The position numbers and the translations under genes are program-made. From NCBI GenBank assembly GCA_041569895.1, contig JBFFXF010000053.1, forward strand, positions 1-32,364: DNA of 32,364 bases, in the 5' to 3' direction. The notes below the pieces were generated by a model. The model was not told the DNA's origin. It saw only the letters and a program-made list of their open reading frames with translations, and ran no database searches. This document shows positions 25,442-32,364 of this stretch, one piece after another; positions within the stretch are counted from its first letter, which is position 1, and each line of letters starts with the position of its first letter. This DNA is from JBFFXF01 sp041569895. Lineage in GTDB: Bacteria; Planctomycetota; UBA8108; JACQVS01.

Positions 25442-26526
25442 GTGCGGCTGGTTCGCCGCCCTCGGACTGCTCGTGGTGCTTGTCGCGTGGTGGTTCCCCG
25501 GCGAGCCGACGGCGCCGTCCGACACGTACGGCACCGGTCTGACCGGCAAGCGCCTCTTCTACGATCTCGTCGAGCGTCTCGGCTCCGTCACCGAGCGAAG
25601 CCACGTCGACCCCGGGATCCTCGCCGACGAGCTCGGCTACTCCAACGTCGTGCTCTGTCTGATCGGTCCCCCGCGCGACCCCGGACGGCGCGTCTGGGAC
25701 GATCTCTACAGGTGGGTGTTCCACGGCGGCTCGCTGCTCGTCGCGGCGAGTCTCGCGGAGCCGGCTCTGGATCTCCGGCAGTTCGGCATCCGGGTCGCGC
25801 CGCTGGATGACGACTGGCCCGAGGAGGCGCCCGAGGAGTCGCCGCCCGAGGCCGCGGTCGCAACCGATCTGGTTCCCGCGGGCGACATCTCCTGGGAGAC
25901 GCGGGGCGAGCTCGAGAACACGCTCGGGTGGCGTGTGCGCCTCGCGTGGAGGGGAAAGCCGCAGGCGGCGAGCCGGAAGATCGGTCTCGGTCATGTCCTC
26001 GTGGTGAGCTCGGACTATCTCTTCAGCAACCGCTCGCTGGTCCGCGGCGACAACGCGGTGCTCGCGTACGGGCTGCTCGAGAGCCTCGGGCCCGTTCAAT
26101 CGGTTGTCTTCGATCAATCGCTCCACGCTCGCGGCGGCGCCAAGGTGATCGGCTGGCTCTTCGATCCCTCGATTCGGCCCTTCACGCTGCAGTTTCTCAT
26201 CTGCGTGCTGCTGTTCGCCTGGTGGGGGAGCCGCCGGTTCGGCGCTCCGAACGAGCCCGCAGAGCCGCCCCGGCGGAGCGTCGTCGAGCACGCCGAGGCG
26301 CTGGGGAATCTGCACTATCGCACCGGCTCCGGCGCCTGGTGCGTCCGCTCGCTCCTGGAGTTCGTCCGTCCGTTCGGGATTGTCCGAGAGCGAGGTCGCC
26401 GAGATCCTCGCGGAGGCCGAGGGTGTCGTGGCGGAGCGCCGCCTGCCGGCCTCGCGAGCCGCCGATCGCATCCGCGATCTGGCGCGCCTGAATCGACTCG
26501 CTCGACGCCGCCGTTCGAGCGGGTAG
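25419..26526 (+). CDS. DUF4350 domain protein, apparent one-base frameshift near its end
   Basis: The start at 25419 lies inside the DUF4129 gene. A membrane segment (FAALGLLVVLVAWWFPG) leads to the DUF4350 domain, a GATase-like fold: GTGLTGKRLFYDLVERLG, then the core strand VVLCLIGPPRD and GGSLLVAASL. A second membrane segment follows (FTLQFLICVLLFAWWGSRRF). Up to FVRPFG (codon at 26376) the frame is normal. Beyond it, the +1 frame gives LSESEVAEILAEAEGVVAE and ends at a TAG at 26524-26526, one base before the MoxR start. The unshifted frame instead reads Arg/Gly/Pro-rich sequence for 100 codons into moxR. A single extra base within 26374-26382 explains this. It may be an assembly error or a genuine disruption. 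Confidence 0.8.
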
Positions 26527-26527
26527 A

Positions 26528-27520
26528 ATGTCCGCTCCCCCCGAGCCGGATCGGAGTCCGATGGAGATCTCTCGAGTCGAAACGCTGTTCCGCGCCGTGC
26601 TGGACGAGGTCGGCAAGGTCATCGTCGGCCAGGTCGAGCTCGTCGAGGGCGTGCTCGTCGCCCTCTTCTCCGAGGGGAGCGTGCTGATCGAGGGCGCGCC
26701 CGGCCTCGGAAAGACGCTGCTCGTCAACGTCCTGTCGCGCGCCGTGTCCTGCTCGTTCAACCGCGTGCAGTTCACGCCGGACTTGATGCCGTCGGACCTC
26801 ACGGGGCACAGCGTGTACGACATGGCCGAGCGGCGATTCCACTTCAACCGCGGGCCGGTGTTCTCGAACCTCGTGCTGGCCGACGAGATCAATCGCGCGC
26901 CGCCGAAGACGCAGTCCGCGCTTCTCGAGGTCATGCAGGAGCACCAGGTGACCGTCGACGGCAAGCGCTACGACGTCGATCGCCCCTTCCTGGTGATCGC
27001 CACGCAGAACCCGATCGAGCACGAGGGCACGTATCCGCTGCCCGAGGCGCAGGTCGATCGCTTCATGTTCAAGCTGCTGGTCGACTACCCGCCGCCGGAG
27101 GACGAGAAGGCCCTTCTCGCTCTCTACACCGGCGGACGCGATCCGCGCCGGCTCGAGACCTTCGAGGTCGGACCCGTGGTTCGCGCCGAGGAGGTGCTCG
27201 AGATCCAGGGCGCGGTCGCCGGAGTGATCGTCGAGCCGAAGGTGATCGACTACATCACATCGATCGTCTCGCGTACCCGATCCTGGGAGTCCGTGAGCAT
27301 CGGGGCGAGCCCGCGCGGCAGCGTCAACCTCCTGGTGGCGAGCCGCACCCACGCGGCCTGTCGCGGCCGCGACTTCGTCACTCCCGACGACGTCAAGGGG
27401 ATGGCGCCCTGGGTGCTCCGCCACCGGTTGCGCCTGCGGCCCGAGGCGGAGATCGAGGGGGTCACGCCCGACGAGGTGATCGGGCAGATCCTCGAGGTCG
27501 TCGAGGTGCCGCGGTCGTGA
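26528..27520 (+). CDS. MoxR family AAA+ ATPase
   Basis: This 330-residue cytoplasmic AAA+ ATPase has Walker A GAPGLGKT (56-63) and Walker B LADEINRAP (D119, E120). The MoxR signatures QFTPDLMPSDLTG, ALLEVMQEHQVT and FLVIATQNPIEHEGTYPLPE are present, with arginine-finger and sensor-2 regions in the C-terminal lid. MoxR proteins act as chaperone-like ATPases with VWA-domain partners to mature or insert metal cofactors and complexes. The partner here is the DUF58 protein, whose GTG overlaps this stop by four bases. The ATG at 26528 lies one base after the DUF4350 TAG in the corrected frame. A start at 26561 (MEISRV) is also possible. Confidence 0.95.
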   Translation: MSAPPEPDRSPMEISRVETLFRAVLDEVGKVIVGQVELVEGVLVALFSEGSVLIEGAPGLGKTLLVNVLSRAVSCSFNRVQFTPDLMPSDLTGHSVYDMAERRFHFNRGPVFSNLVLADEINRAPPKTQSALLEVMQEHQVTVDGKRYDVDRPFLVIATQNPIEHEGTYPLPEAQVDRFMFKLLVDYPPPEDEKALLALYTGGRDPRRLETFEVGPVVRAEEVLEIQGAVAGVIVEPKVIDYITSIVSRTRSWESVSIGASPRGSVNLLVASRTHAACRGRDFVTPDDVKGMAPWVLRHRLRLRPEAEIEGVTPDEVIGQILEVVEVPRS

Positions 27521-28827
27521 CGCCGCGCGCCTCGCTGATCGCGCTCTTCGCGCTCGGCGCCGTGCCCGCGGCGATTGCGGCGTTCCATCCGGCCGCCATC
27601 GCCGTCGCGGCCACCGTCAACGTGCTGGTCCTCGCCGCCGCGGTCGCCGACCTCGTCCTCACCCCGTCGCCACGCGTGGTCGATCTGCGGCGACAGGTCT
27701 CGGAGGTCCTCGGCGTGGGCGTCGAGAACACCGTGACCATCGCCGCCACCAATCGGTCGCGCCGCGACCTCCGCGTCGAGCTCTGCGACGAGCCGCCGCG
27801 ACCGTCGAGGACTGCCGGCATGCCGCTGGTGCTCGATCTGCCTCCCTGGAAGGAGAGGGAGGGCGAATACGACGTGGTGCCGCGGCGGCGCGGCGCGAAT
27901 CGGTTCGCGGCCGTTCACGTGCGGTATCGCAGCGTGCTGGGCCTGTGGACACGCATGGAACAGCGGCCGCTCGAGACCGCGGTGCGCATCTACCCCGACG
28001 TTCGCGCCGTCAGTCGATTCGACCTGATGGCGGTGAGGAACCGCCTCGACGACATCGGACTCACCTTCAGGAGGCTCCGCGGCCGGGGCGGCGAGTTCGA
28101 GCGGCTGCGCGAGTACCGGCGGGAGGACGAGCCGCGCAGCATCGACTGGAAGGCGACGGCGAAGTACGACCAGCTCATCAGTCGCGAGTTCACGGTCGAG
28201 CGCAACCAGAACGTGTTCATCCTGCTCGACGGCGGCCGCTCGATGCGCAACGAGTCGGACGGCATCTCGCACTTCGATCGCGCCCTCAACGCTGCGATCA
28301 TCCTGAGCTACGTGGCGCTCGGCCAGGGCGACAACGTCGGCCTGATGGCGTTCTCGAACCGCATCGAGCGATGGGTGACGCCCGTTCGCGGCAAGGCGGG
28401 CATCCGATCGATCGTGCGGCAGATGTTCGATCTCGAGCCGCGCCTCGAGGCATCCGACTACGCACTGGCGTGCGAGGAGGTGGTCCGTCGCCAGCGCAAG
28501 CGCGCCCTCGTCATCCTGATCAGCCACACGCTCGACGAGCAGCACCTCGTGACCCTCTCCACCTACGTCAGGACGCTGACCGCATCCCACCTCCTGCTCT
28601 GCGTCCTCCTCCGCGACGTGTCGCTCTCCGCGCTGGCAAACAGCATGCCCGACGCCGACCTCGAGGCCTTCCACGTGGCGGCCGCCGCCGAGCTGATCTC
28701 ATCCCAGGCCCGCCGGCTCGCCATCCTCCGGGACGCCGGCGTGCTCGTCCTCGAGACCTTGCCGGGCGAGCTGTCGACGGGGCTGATCAATCGGTATGTG
28801 GATCTGAAAGCGCGGCATTTGCTGTGA
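27517..28827 (+). CDS. DUF58 / VWA-like domain protein
   Basis: This is 436 residues from a GTG that overlaps the MoxR stop. Two hydrophobic segments sit at the N-terminus (about 4-50). The middle carries the DUF58 signature GEFERLREYRREDEPRSIDW followed by KATAKYDQ. A VWA-like fold follows. The metal site reads D238-G-G-R-S242 in place of the canonical DxSxS, so the first Ser is Gly, a variation common in DUF58. Later come GDNVGLMAFSNRIERWV and the C-terminal ALVILISHTLDEQHL. DUF58 proteins are the standard partners of MoxR ATPases; the process they serve is mostly unknown. It is the last gene of the seven-gene operon and is followed by repeat island 4. Confidence 0.92.
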   Translation: MTPRASLIALFALGAVPAAIAAFHPAAIAVAATVNVLVLAAAVADLVLTPSPRVVDLRRQVSEVLGVGVENTVTIAATNRSRRDLRVELCDEPPRPSRTAGMPLVLDLPPWKEREGEYDVVPRRRGANRFAAVHVRYRSVLGLWTRMEQRPLETAVRIYPDVRAVSRFDLMAVRNRLDDIGLTFRRLRGRGGEFERLREYRREDEPRSIDWKATAKYDQLISREFTVERNQNVFILLDGGRSMRNESDGISHFDRALNAAIILSYVALGQGDNVGLMAFSNRIERWVTPVRGKAGIRSIVRQMFDLEPRLEASDYALACEEVVRRQRKRALVILISHTLDEQHLVTLSTYVRTLTASHLLLCVLLRDVSLSALANSMPDADLEAFHVAAAAELISSQARRLAILRDAGVLVLETLPGELSTGLINRYVDLKARHLL

Positions 28828-28842
28828 GCCTCGGCCGCGTTC

Positions 28843-29208
28843 GTGTCCCTCGTCCTCGTCCGTGTCCCTCGTCCTCGTCCTCGTCCTCGAACGCCGGGGC
28901 GGATGACCGATGCCGAGTCCGATGACCGATTCCGAGTCCGACTCCGATGACCGACTCCGATGACCGACTCCGATGACCGACTCCGATGACCGACTCCGAC
29001 ACCGATTCTGATTCCGATTCCGATTCGGATGCCGATGCCGATTCCGATTCCGACGACCGAGTCCGAGAGCCGATGTCCGATATCGGCACTCGGAGTCGGA
29101 TCCCGGAGTCGGAGTCCGAGTCAGGGTCGGCGTCGGAGTCGGTATCCGATCTCTGATCTCTGATCTCTGTCTCGGACTCTGGATTCCGAGGACGAGGACG
29201 AGCACGAC
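28843..29208 (+). repeat. Composite simple-repeat island 4 (longest, with internal strand flip)
   Basis: A TCCTCG array (28843-28889) is joined to AACGCC. A long hexamer array follows (28898-29148), then a GATCTCTG tract (29148-29175), then GAGGACGAGGACGAGCACGA (from about 29188). Inside the hexamer array the motif changes strand at CCGATATCGG (29077-29086). To the left units read GACTCC/GATTCC, and to the right GGAGTC. CCGAGTCCGAG (29057-29067) and CTCGGAGTCGG (29089-29099) pair with one mismatch. The island fills most of the 540-bp gap. Bases 29209-29367 hold the leader of the CPBP gene, with no clear promoter. Confidence 0.75.
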
Positions 29209-29367
29209 AGCCGGGTCCGGGAACGAGGCTGAGACGGACTTATCGGGCTGTCCGCGCGGACGTCTGCCGACCCGTCCGATGGTATTCTCCATCAGGGGCA
29301 TCTCTGGTCCGGGCGCCCGCTTCGGACCGCTCTGAGGGTCGAAAAAGGTCCGGTTATCCGAGGTCTC

Positions 29368-30165
29368 GTGAATCCGACGCTCACCAGGGATTCCACGTGC
29401 GCGTACTGCGGCGGGACGCTGGATCCGCGGTACCACTTCTGCACCCACTGCGCGACCGTCCATCGGGACCCCACGGCATCGGTCTACGAGGAGATTCCGA
29501 AGCCGAAGCTGTCGATCGAGACGCGGATCATGACCAGTGCGCGGTCCGCGTGGAACTTCTTCTGCCTCATCGCGATCGGCCTCGTCGCTCTCGGGTTCGT
29601 CGGCGCCATCCTGGGCGAGGAGAACATGGTGGTCACCATGGCGCTCCAGGAGATCTTCCTGATCACGCTGACGATCGGCTACCTGGCCTACCACTGGCGC
29701 GAGGTCTCCTTTCTCTTCCACCGCTTCAAGCTGAACTGGGTGGCGGCGGCGAGCTTTCCGATCCTCGCGGTATGCCTCGTGATCAACAAGGTGTACCACG
29801 ACTTTCTCACCTCGCTGCTCGACCTCGATGACTCGACGGCGCTCGCGCCCCTGCTCGAGGCCTTTCCGCCGTGGGCGCTCGTCCTCAGCATCTGCGTCTT
29901 TCCCGGAATCGTCGAGGAGCTCGGCTTCCGCGCCGTCGTGCAGGAGCGCATGGTCCGCGCCGTCGGCACGGTCGTCGGCTTCGGCGCGACGTCGGTGCTC
30001 TTCACCGCGCTCCACTTCAGCGTCCTGAGCGCGCCCTATCTCTTCATGTTGAGCATGTTCCTCTGCTGGGTGCGGGCGCGCACCGAGACGATCTACCTGC
30101 CGATGGTGCTCCACTTCCTGCACAACTTCGTCGTGCTTGTCGTCTTTTACGGAGTGACGCCGTGA
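29368..30165 (+). CDS. CPBP family intramembrane metalloprotease with N-terminal zinc ribbon
   Basis: This is 265 residues from a GTG preceded by CGAGG. The N-terminus is a zinc ribbon, C11-x2-C14 and C25-x2-C28. Membrane segments follow from about residue 62. The CPBP (CAAX protease and bacteriocin-processing) motifs are complete: E183-E184-LGF-R188, H216 in FTALHFS, and H252-N253 in LHFLHNF. It is expected to cleave substrates within the membrane. Substrates of bacterial CPBP proteins are mostly unknown, with roles ranging from bacteriocin self-immunity to protein maturation. A ribbon fused in front is unusual enough to suggest recruitment to another factor. The stop overlaps the DUF2752 start by four bases (GTGA). 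Confidence 0.88.
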   Translation: MNPTLTRDSTCAYCGGTLDPRYHFCTHCATVHRDPTASVYEEIPKPKLSIETRIMTSARSAWNFFCLIAIGLVALGFVGAILGEENMVVTMALQEIFLITLTIGYLAYHWREVSFLFHRFKLNWVAAASFPILAVCLVINKVYHDFLTSLLDLDDSTALAPLLEAFPPWALVLSICVFPGIVEELGFRAVVQERMVRAVGTVVGFGATSVLFTALHFSVLSAPYLFMLSMFLCWVRARTETIYLPMVLHFLHNFVVLVVFYGVTP

Positions 30166-30569
30166 GCTCCTCGGGTTCCGAGAACCGCACCTTGCACGCG
30201 ACGGTTCTCGTCGCATGTTCCGCGATGCTCGTGTGCGGTAGCCTGCTTTCCGTCGAGGATGATAGGCTCGAGTTGAGCGGCGCGGAGGTGCCGTCGGTGT
30301 GCTGGGTGCAGGGCGCGACACCGGAGGGGTGTCCGGGATGCGGATTGACGCGGAGTGTCGCCGCCTTCTGCCACCTCGACTGGACCGCGTCGCTCCGCTA
30401 CCACCCCGCAGGAGTGCCGATCGGACTCCTCCTGCTCCTGCAACTTCCCTACAGGTCGACTCGACTCGCGGGGAAGCGAGGCTGGGCGTGGGTTCCCGGG
30501 GTCAACCGGTACGTGATGGTATTCGTGCTGATCCTGTCCGTCGTGCACTGGCTCGGACGGGTGTGCTGA
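30162..30569 (+). CDS. DUF2752 membrane protein
   Basis: This is 135 residues from a GTG overlapping the CPBP stop. The DUF2752 core C57-PG-C60-GLTRSVAAFCHLDW is followed by TASLRYHPAGVPIGLLLLLQ, and a last membrane segment, YVMVFVLILSVVHWLG, ends the protein. The function of the family is unknown. The CPGCGLTR motif with its two cysteines suggests a metal or redox site at the membrane. Pairing with the CPBP gene implies a shared process. The upstream extension of the frame belongs to the CPBP gene region and is not used. Confidence 0.85.
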   Translation: MSSSGSENRTLHATVLVACSAMLVCGSLLSVEDDRLELSGAEVPSVCWVQGATPEGCPGCGLTRSVAAFCHLDWTASLRYHPAGVPIGLLLLLQLPYRSTRLAGKRGWAWVPGVNRYVMVFVLILSVVHWLGRVC

Positions 30570-30588
30570 AGAGAGTCTCGAGCAGTCA

Positions 30589-31293
30589 ATGGAACCGGGA
30601 ACTGAACTCTTCGCCCAGCTCATGGGAGCCGCCGTCATGGGGGGCATTACCTCCGCCGTGGCGGTTCACAAGGGACGGAGCGCGGTCGGGTGGTTCTTCG
30701 TGGGCTTCCTCACCGGGTGCATCGGCCTGATCATCATCAGCTGCCTGCCGAACCAGAAGGAGCAGAGCGAACTGATGAGCCACATGGAGACCGAGACCCG
30801 ACGGCTGCGCGAGCAGCTCAAGCACGAGCAGCTGCGCAACGAGTCGTTCCAGACCCACATGAGGCATCGGATCGACGCGCACGACAACGCGCTCGGGGTC
30901 GACACCAGACGGATCGGGCCGGGACCGGCGACGGCGACGCCGATCCTTCCGGGTCCGGCCAGTCCTCCTGCAGCCGGTCCGACTCCGATCACGCCGCGAC
31001 CGGGCGGGCCGACGCCGATCCGTCAGGCGCGTCCGATCGTTCCACGGCCGTCGGCCGCGCCGTCCGGCCGCTCCGCCCCCTCGCCGCAGTCGTTCACGGA
31101 CTGCCAGTGGTTCGTGAAGTTCGGCACGCGAAAGAGCCAGCCGCTGACATTCGACAAGCTGAAGAAGTTCTGGGAGATCGGCAACCTGACGCCGGACACG
31201 CTGGTCTGTACCGGCGAGCAGGAGAACTGGATGCCGGTCCAGGACGTGCCCGGGCTCCTCGACCATCTCAACGCGCCGGAGTTCCAGACGTAA
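30589..31293 (+). CDS. Membrane protein with C-terminal GYF_2 (DUF4339) domain
   Basis: This 234-residue protein starts with two membrane segments linked by a short loop (LFAQLMGAAVMGGITSAVAV and VGWFFVGFLTGCIGLIIISC). A charged, probably coiled-coil stretch lies at about 60-90. A Pro/Gly/Ala-rich linker (about 103-165) precedes a GYF_2 domain (about 172-228): W174-FVKFG, LTFDKLKKFWEIGNLTPDT, then VCTGEQENWMPV. GYF_2 modules are thought to bind proline-rich peptides and often occur in membrane proteins with RDD or TM2 domains. It begins 19 bases after the DUF2752 gene and ends 18 bases before the next. Confidence 0.85.
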   Translation: MEPGTELFAQLMGAAVMGGITSAVAVHKGRSAVGWFFVGFLTGCIGLIIISCLPNQKEQSELMSHMETETRRLREQLKHEQLRNESFQTHMRHRIDAHDNALGVDTRRIGPGPATATPILPGPASPPAAGPTPITPRPGGPTPIRQARPIVPRPSAAPSGRSAPSPQSFTDCQWFVKFGTRKSQPLTFDKLKKFWEIGNLTPDTLVCTGEQENWMPVQDVPGLLDHLNAPEFQT

Positions 31294-31311
31294 GTGCAGC
31301 ACCAGGGCCCG

Positions 31312-32226
31312 ATGACAGCCACCGCCACCGACTTCTTCACGCGCGCCTTCCTCGACGGCATGCTCGAGGGGCCGGTGCCGCCCATCGAGGACGCCGATCG
31401 TCACCTGCGTGAATGGGTCGAGTTCGCGAGCTCGAGCGGGCTCGAGTTCGAGCTCACCATCGACGGACCCTCATTCAGCATGCTGGCGGCGAACAGTCCG
31501 GTGGTGGTTCCCTCGCGCGAGAACTTCGCCGATCGCGTCCAGCAGTGCATCGAGCAATTGCTGAACGTCTTCCCGGAGGACCTTCGCGGCTCCGTCTCGT
31601 CGACGGTGCGCAGCCGCGAGGAGCGCGGCGATCAGGAGGTCCAGACGGTCTATCTGGTGACCGCCGAGGGCGTCAAGGTCAAGGCGCGCCACGTCGACCC
31701 GGCGGAGGAGAAGGCGGACCGGTCCTTCTCGCTCCGGTCTCTGAAGCAGTACATGCCGCTGGCGATCTTCGGCGTCGTCCTGCTCGTGGTCTTCGTCGGC
31801 TCGCTCTTCGTTCTCGACTACTCCGAGGTCTGGAGCCGCCTGCAGTCGAAGTACGAGCTCCGGACGGCCGACCGCTACGAAATCGACCTCCGGCCGGTGT
31901 CGCGCTACGTCGACCTCGAGAAGAAGGGCCTCGAGCGCGGGCACCTCGTCGTCGAGGCGCGACGGACGGAGCACTACCCGACGACGGTGGAGGGCTACCA
32001 GACCGAGCGGGAGCGCGCGCGCGGCTCCGACGAGCTGCCTCACCTGCTCGCGTTCGAAAAGGTGGTCATTGACGGCAGCCTGAAGTACGCCCTGCTCGAC
32101 CGCGAGGGCAAGGTCCTCGCCGAGGGCGAGGTCAGCGTCCGCAACCTCGCCGAGAACGAAAAGACCACCATCCGCATCCCGGTCCGCGAGCACCCGCGAA
32201 CGAAGAAGGTCCGCTTCGGCTTTTAA
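31312..32226 (+). CDS. Hypothetical single-pass membrane protein
   Basis: This is 304 residues from the ATG at 31312, with ACCAGGG just upstream; a GTG at 31294 directly after the previous stop is an alternative. I do not recognise the family. A soluble N-terminal region of about 140 residues includes WVEFASSSGLEFELTIDGPS, helical NFADRVQQCIEQLLNVFPED and a strand-rich QEVQTVYLVTAEGVKVKARH. A single membrane segment is at about 148-170 (LAIFGVVLLVVFVGSLFVL). About 130 residues rich in charged beta-strand-like sequence end at the C-terminus VREHPRTKKVRFGF. It is last in the CPBP-DUF2752-GYF_2 operon. Its TAA stop overlaps the palindromic element that follows. Confidence 0.75.
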   Translation: MTATATDFFTRAFLDGMLEGPVPPIEDADRHLREWVEFASSSGLEFELTIDGPSFSMLAANSPVVVPSRENFADRVQQCIEQLLNVFPEDLRGSVSSTVRSREERGDQEVQTVYLVTAEGVKVKARHVDPAEEKADRSFSLRSLKQYMPLAIFGVVLLVVFVGSLFVLDYSEVWSRLQSKYELRTADRYEIDLRPVSRYVDLEKKGLERGHLVVEARRTEHYPTTVEGYQTERERARGSDELPHLLAFEKVVIDGSLKYALLDREGKVLAEGEVSVRNLAENEKTTIRIPVREHPRTKKVRFGF

Positions 32227-32364
32227 ATAGCGCGGCGCGATTCTGAGTGGTGTGGCTGGCCGAGCGATTCTTCGTCCTGGCGCGAAGCGAGGCCGAGGCG
32301 ATACAGCGGAGAGTATCGTCGAGGCCGAGCGACAAAGCCAGGGCGGAGAAGCGCCGGCCAGACG
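32225..32364. repeat. Palindromic MITE-like element, copy 2 (cut by the window end)
   Basis: This is the reverse complement of the element at 11812-11978. It starts AAATAGCGCGGCGCGATTCT, sharing two bases with the TAA stop of the preceding gene, and runs off the window in GGCCAGACG. About 25 more bases, completing the second terminal repeat, would be expected beyond the edge. I count about six or seven differences from copy 1 over the 140 bases visible. Confidence 0.8.

Noticed and set aside
26527..26687. Continuation of the DUF4350 frame into moxR
   Set aside because: The translation loses family character at the suspected frameshift and overlaps a strongly supported MoxR start region.

Overview
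The window is GC-rich and its gene content points to a member of the Planctomycetota or a close PVC-group relative. The evidence is a DUF1549/DUF1553 protein next to a Tat-exported DUF1501 protein, a CehA/McbA-type secreted metallohydrolase, a secreted PQQ-type beta-propeller, and a 1343-residue lamin-tail/CotH protein with a dockerin-like tail. Assignment is by family content only; no rRNA or tRNA gene was seen.

Layout. 139-1935 (-) is a UbiD-family decarboxylase, divergent from a maltokinase (2099-3424, +). A GlgA/GlgM-type glucosyltransferase follows (3739-4962, +), so this pair looks like part of the GlgE-type alpha-glucan route. Next come Mrp/ApbC (5362-6507, +) and a Gfo/Idh/MocA oxidoreductase (6564-7619, +). 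Two exported proteins lie on the minus strand: LTD-CotH-dockerin (7761-11792) and the PQQ-like propeller (12061-13344). A plus-strand operon then holds the metallohydrolase, the DUF1549/1553 protein and the DUF1501 protein (13789-20039). It is convergent with a MATE transporter (20058-21404, -).

The second half is dominated by one tightly overlapping operon, 22073-28827 (+): RDD, SpoIIM-like, an unnamed membrane protein, DUF4129, DUF4350, MoxR ATPase and DUF58. Six of its seven genes overlap or nearly abut. The DUF4350 gene shows an apparent one-base frameshift near 26379. A second small membrane/regulatory operon follows, 29368-32226 (+): zinc-ribbon CPBP protease, DUF2752, GYF_2-domain protein and a single-pass membrane protein.

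The unusual part of the window is between the genes. At least five families of dispersed repeats occupy the intergenic gaps. (i) Four composite islands are built of the same simple-sequence modules in the same order, all on the plus strand whatever the direction of the flanking genes. (ii) A ~167-bp imperfect palindrome is present twice in inverted orientation (11812-11978, and 32225 to the window end). (iii) An element with conserved GGAAAGCAGGAA / TTTCCTGCTTTC arms and variable contents is present twice; the longer copy encloses what may be the decayed end of a four-helix-bundle (S23-type) gene. (iv) ACGCAGATT tandem units occur at two sites in opposite orientation. (v) GGACCC / GGGCAC hexamer arrays occur at two sites. 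These are the best candidates for undescribed biology here.
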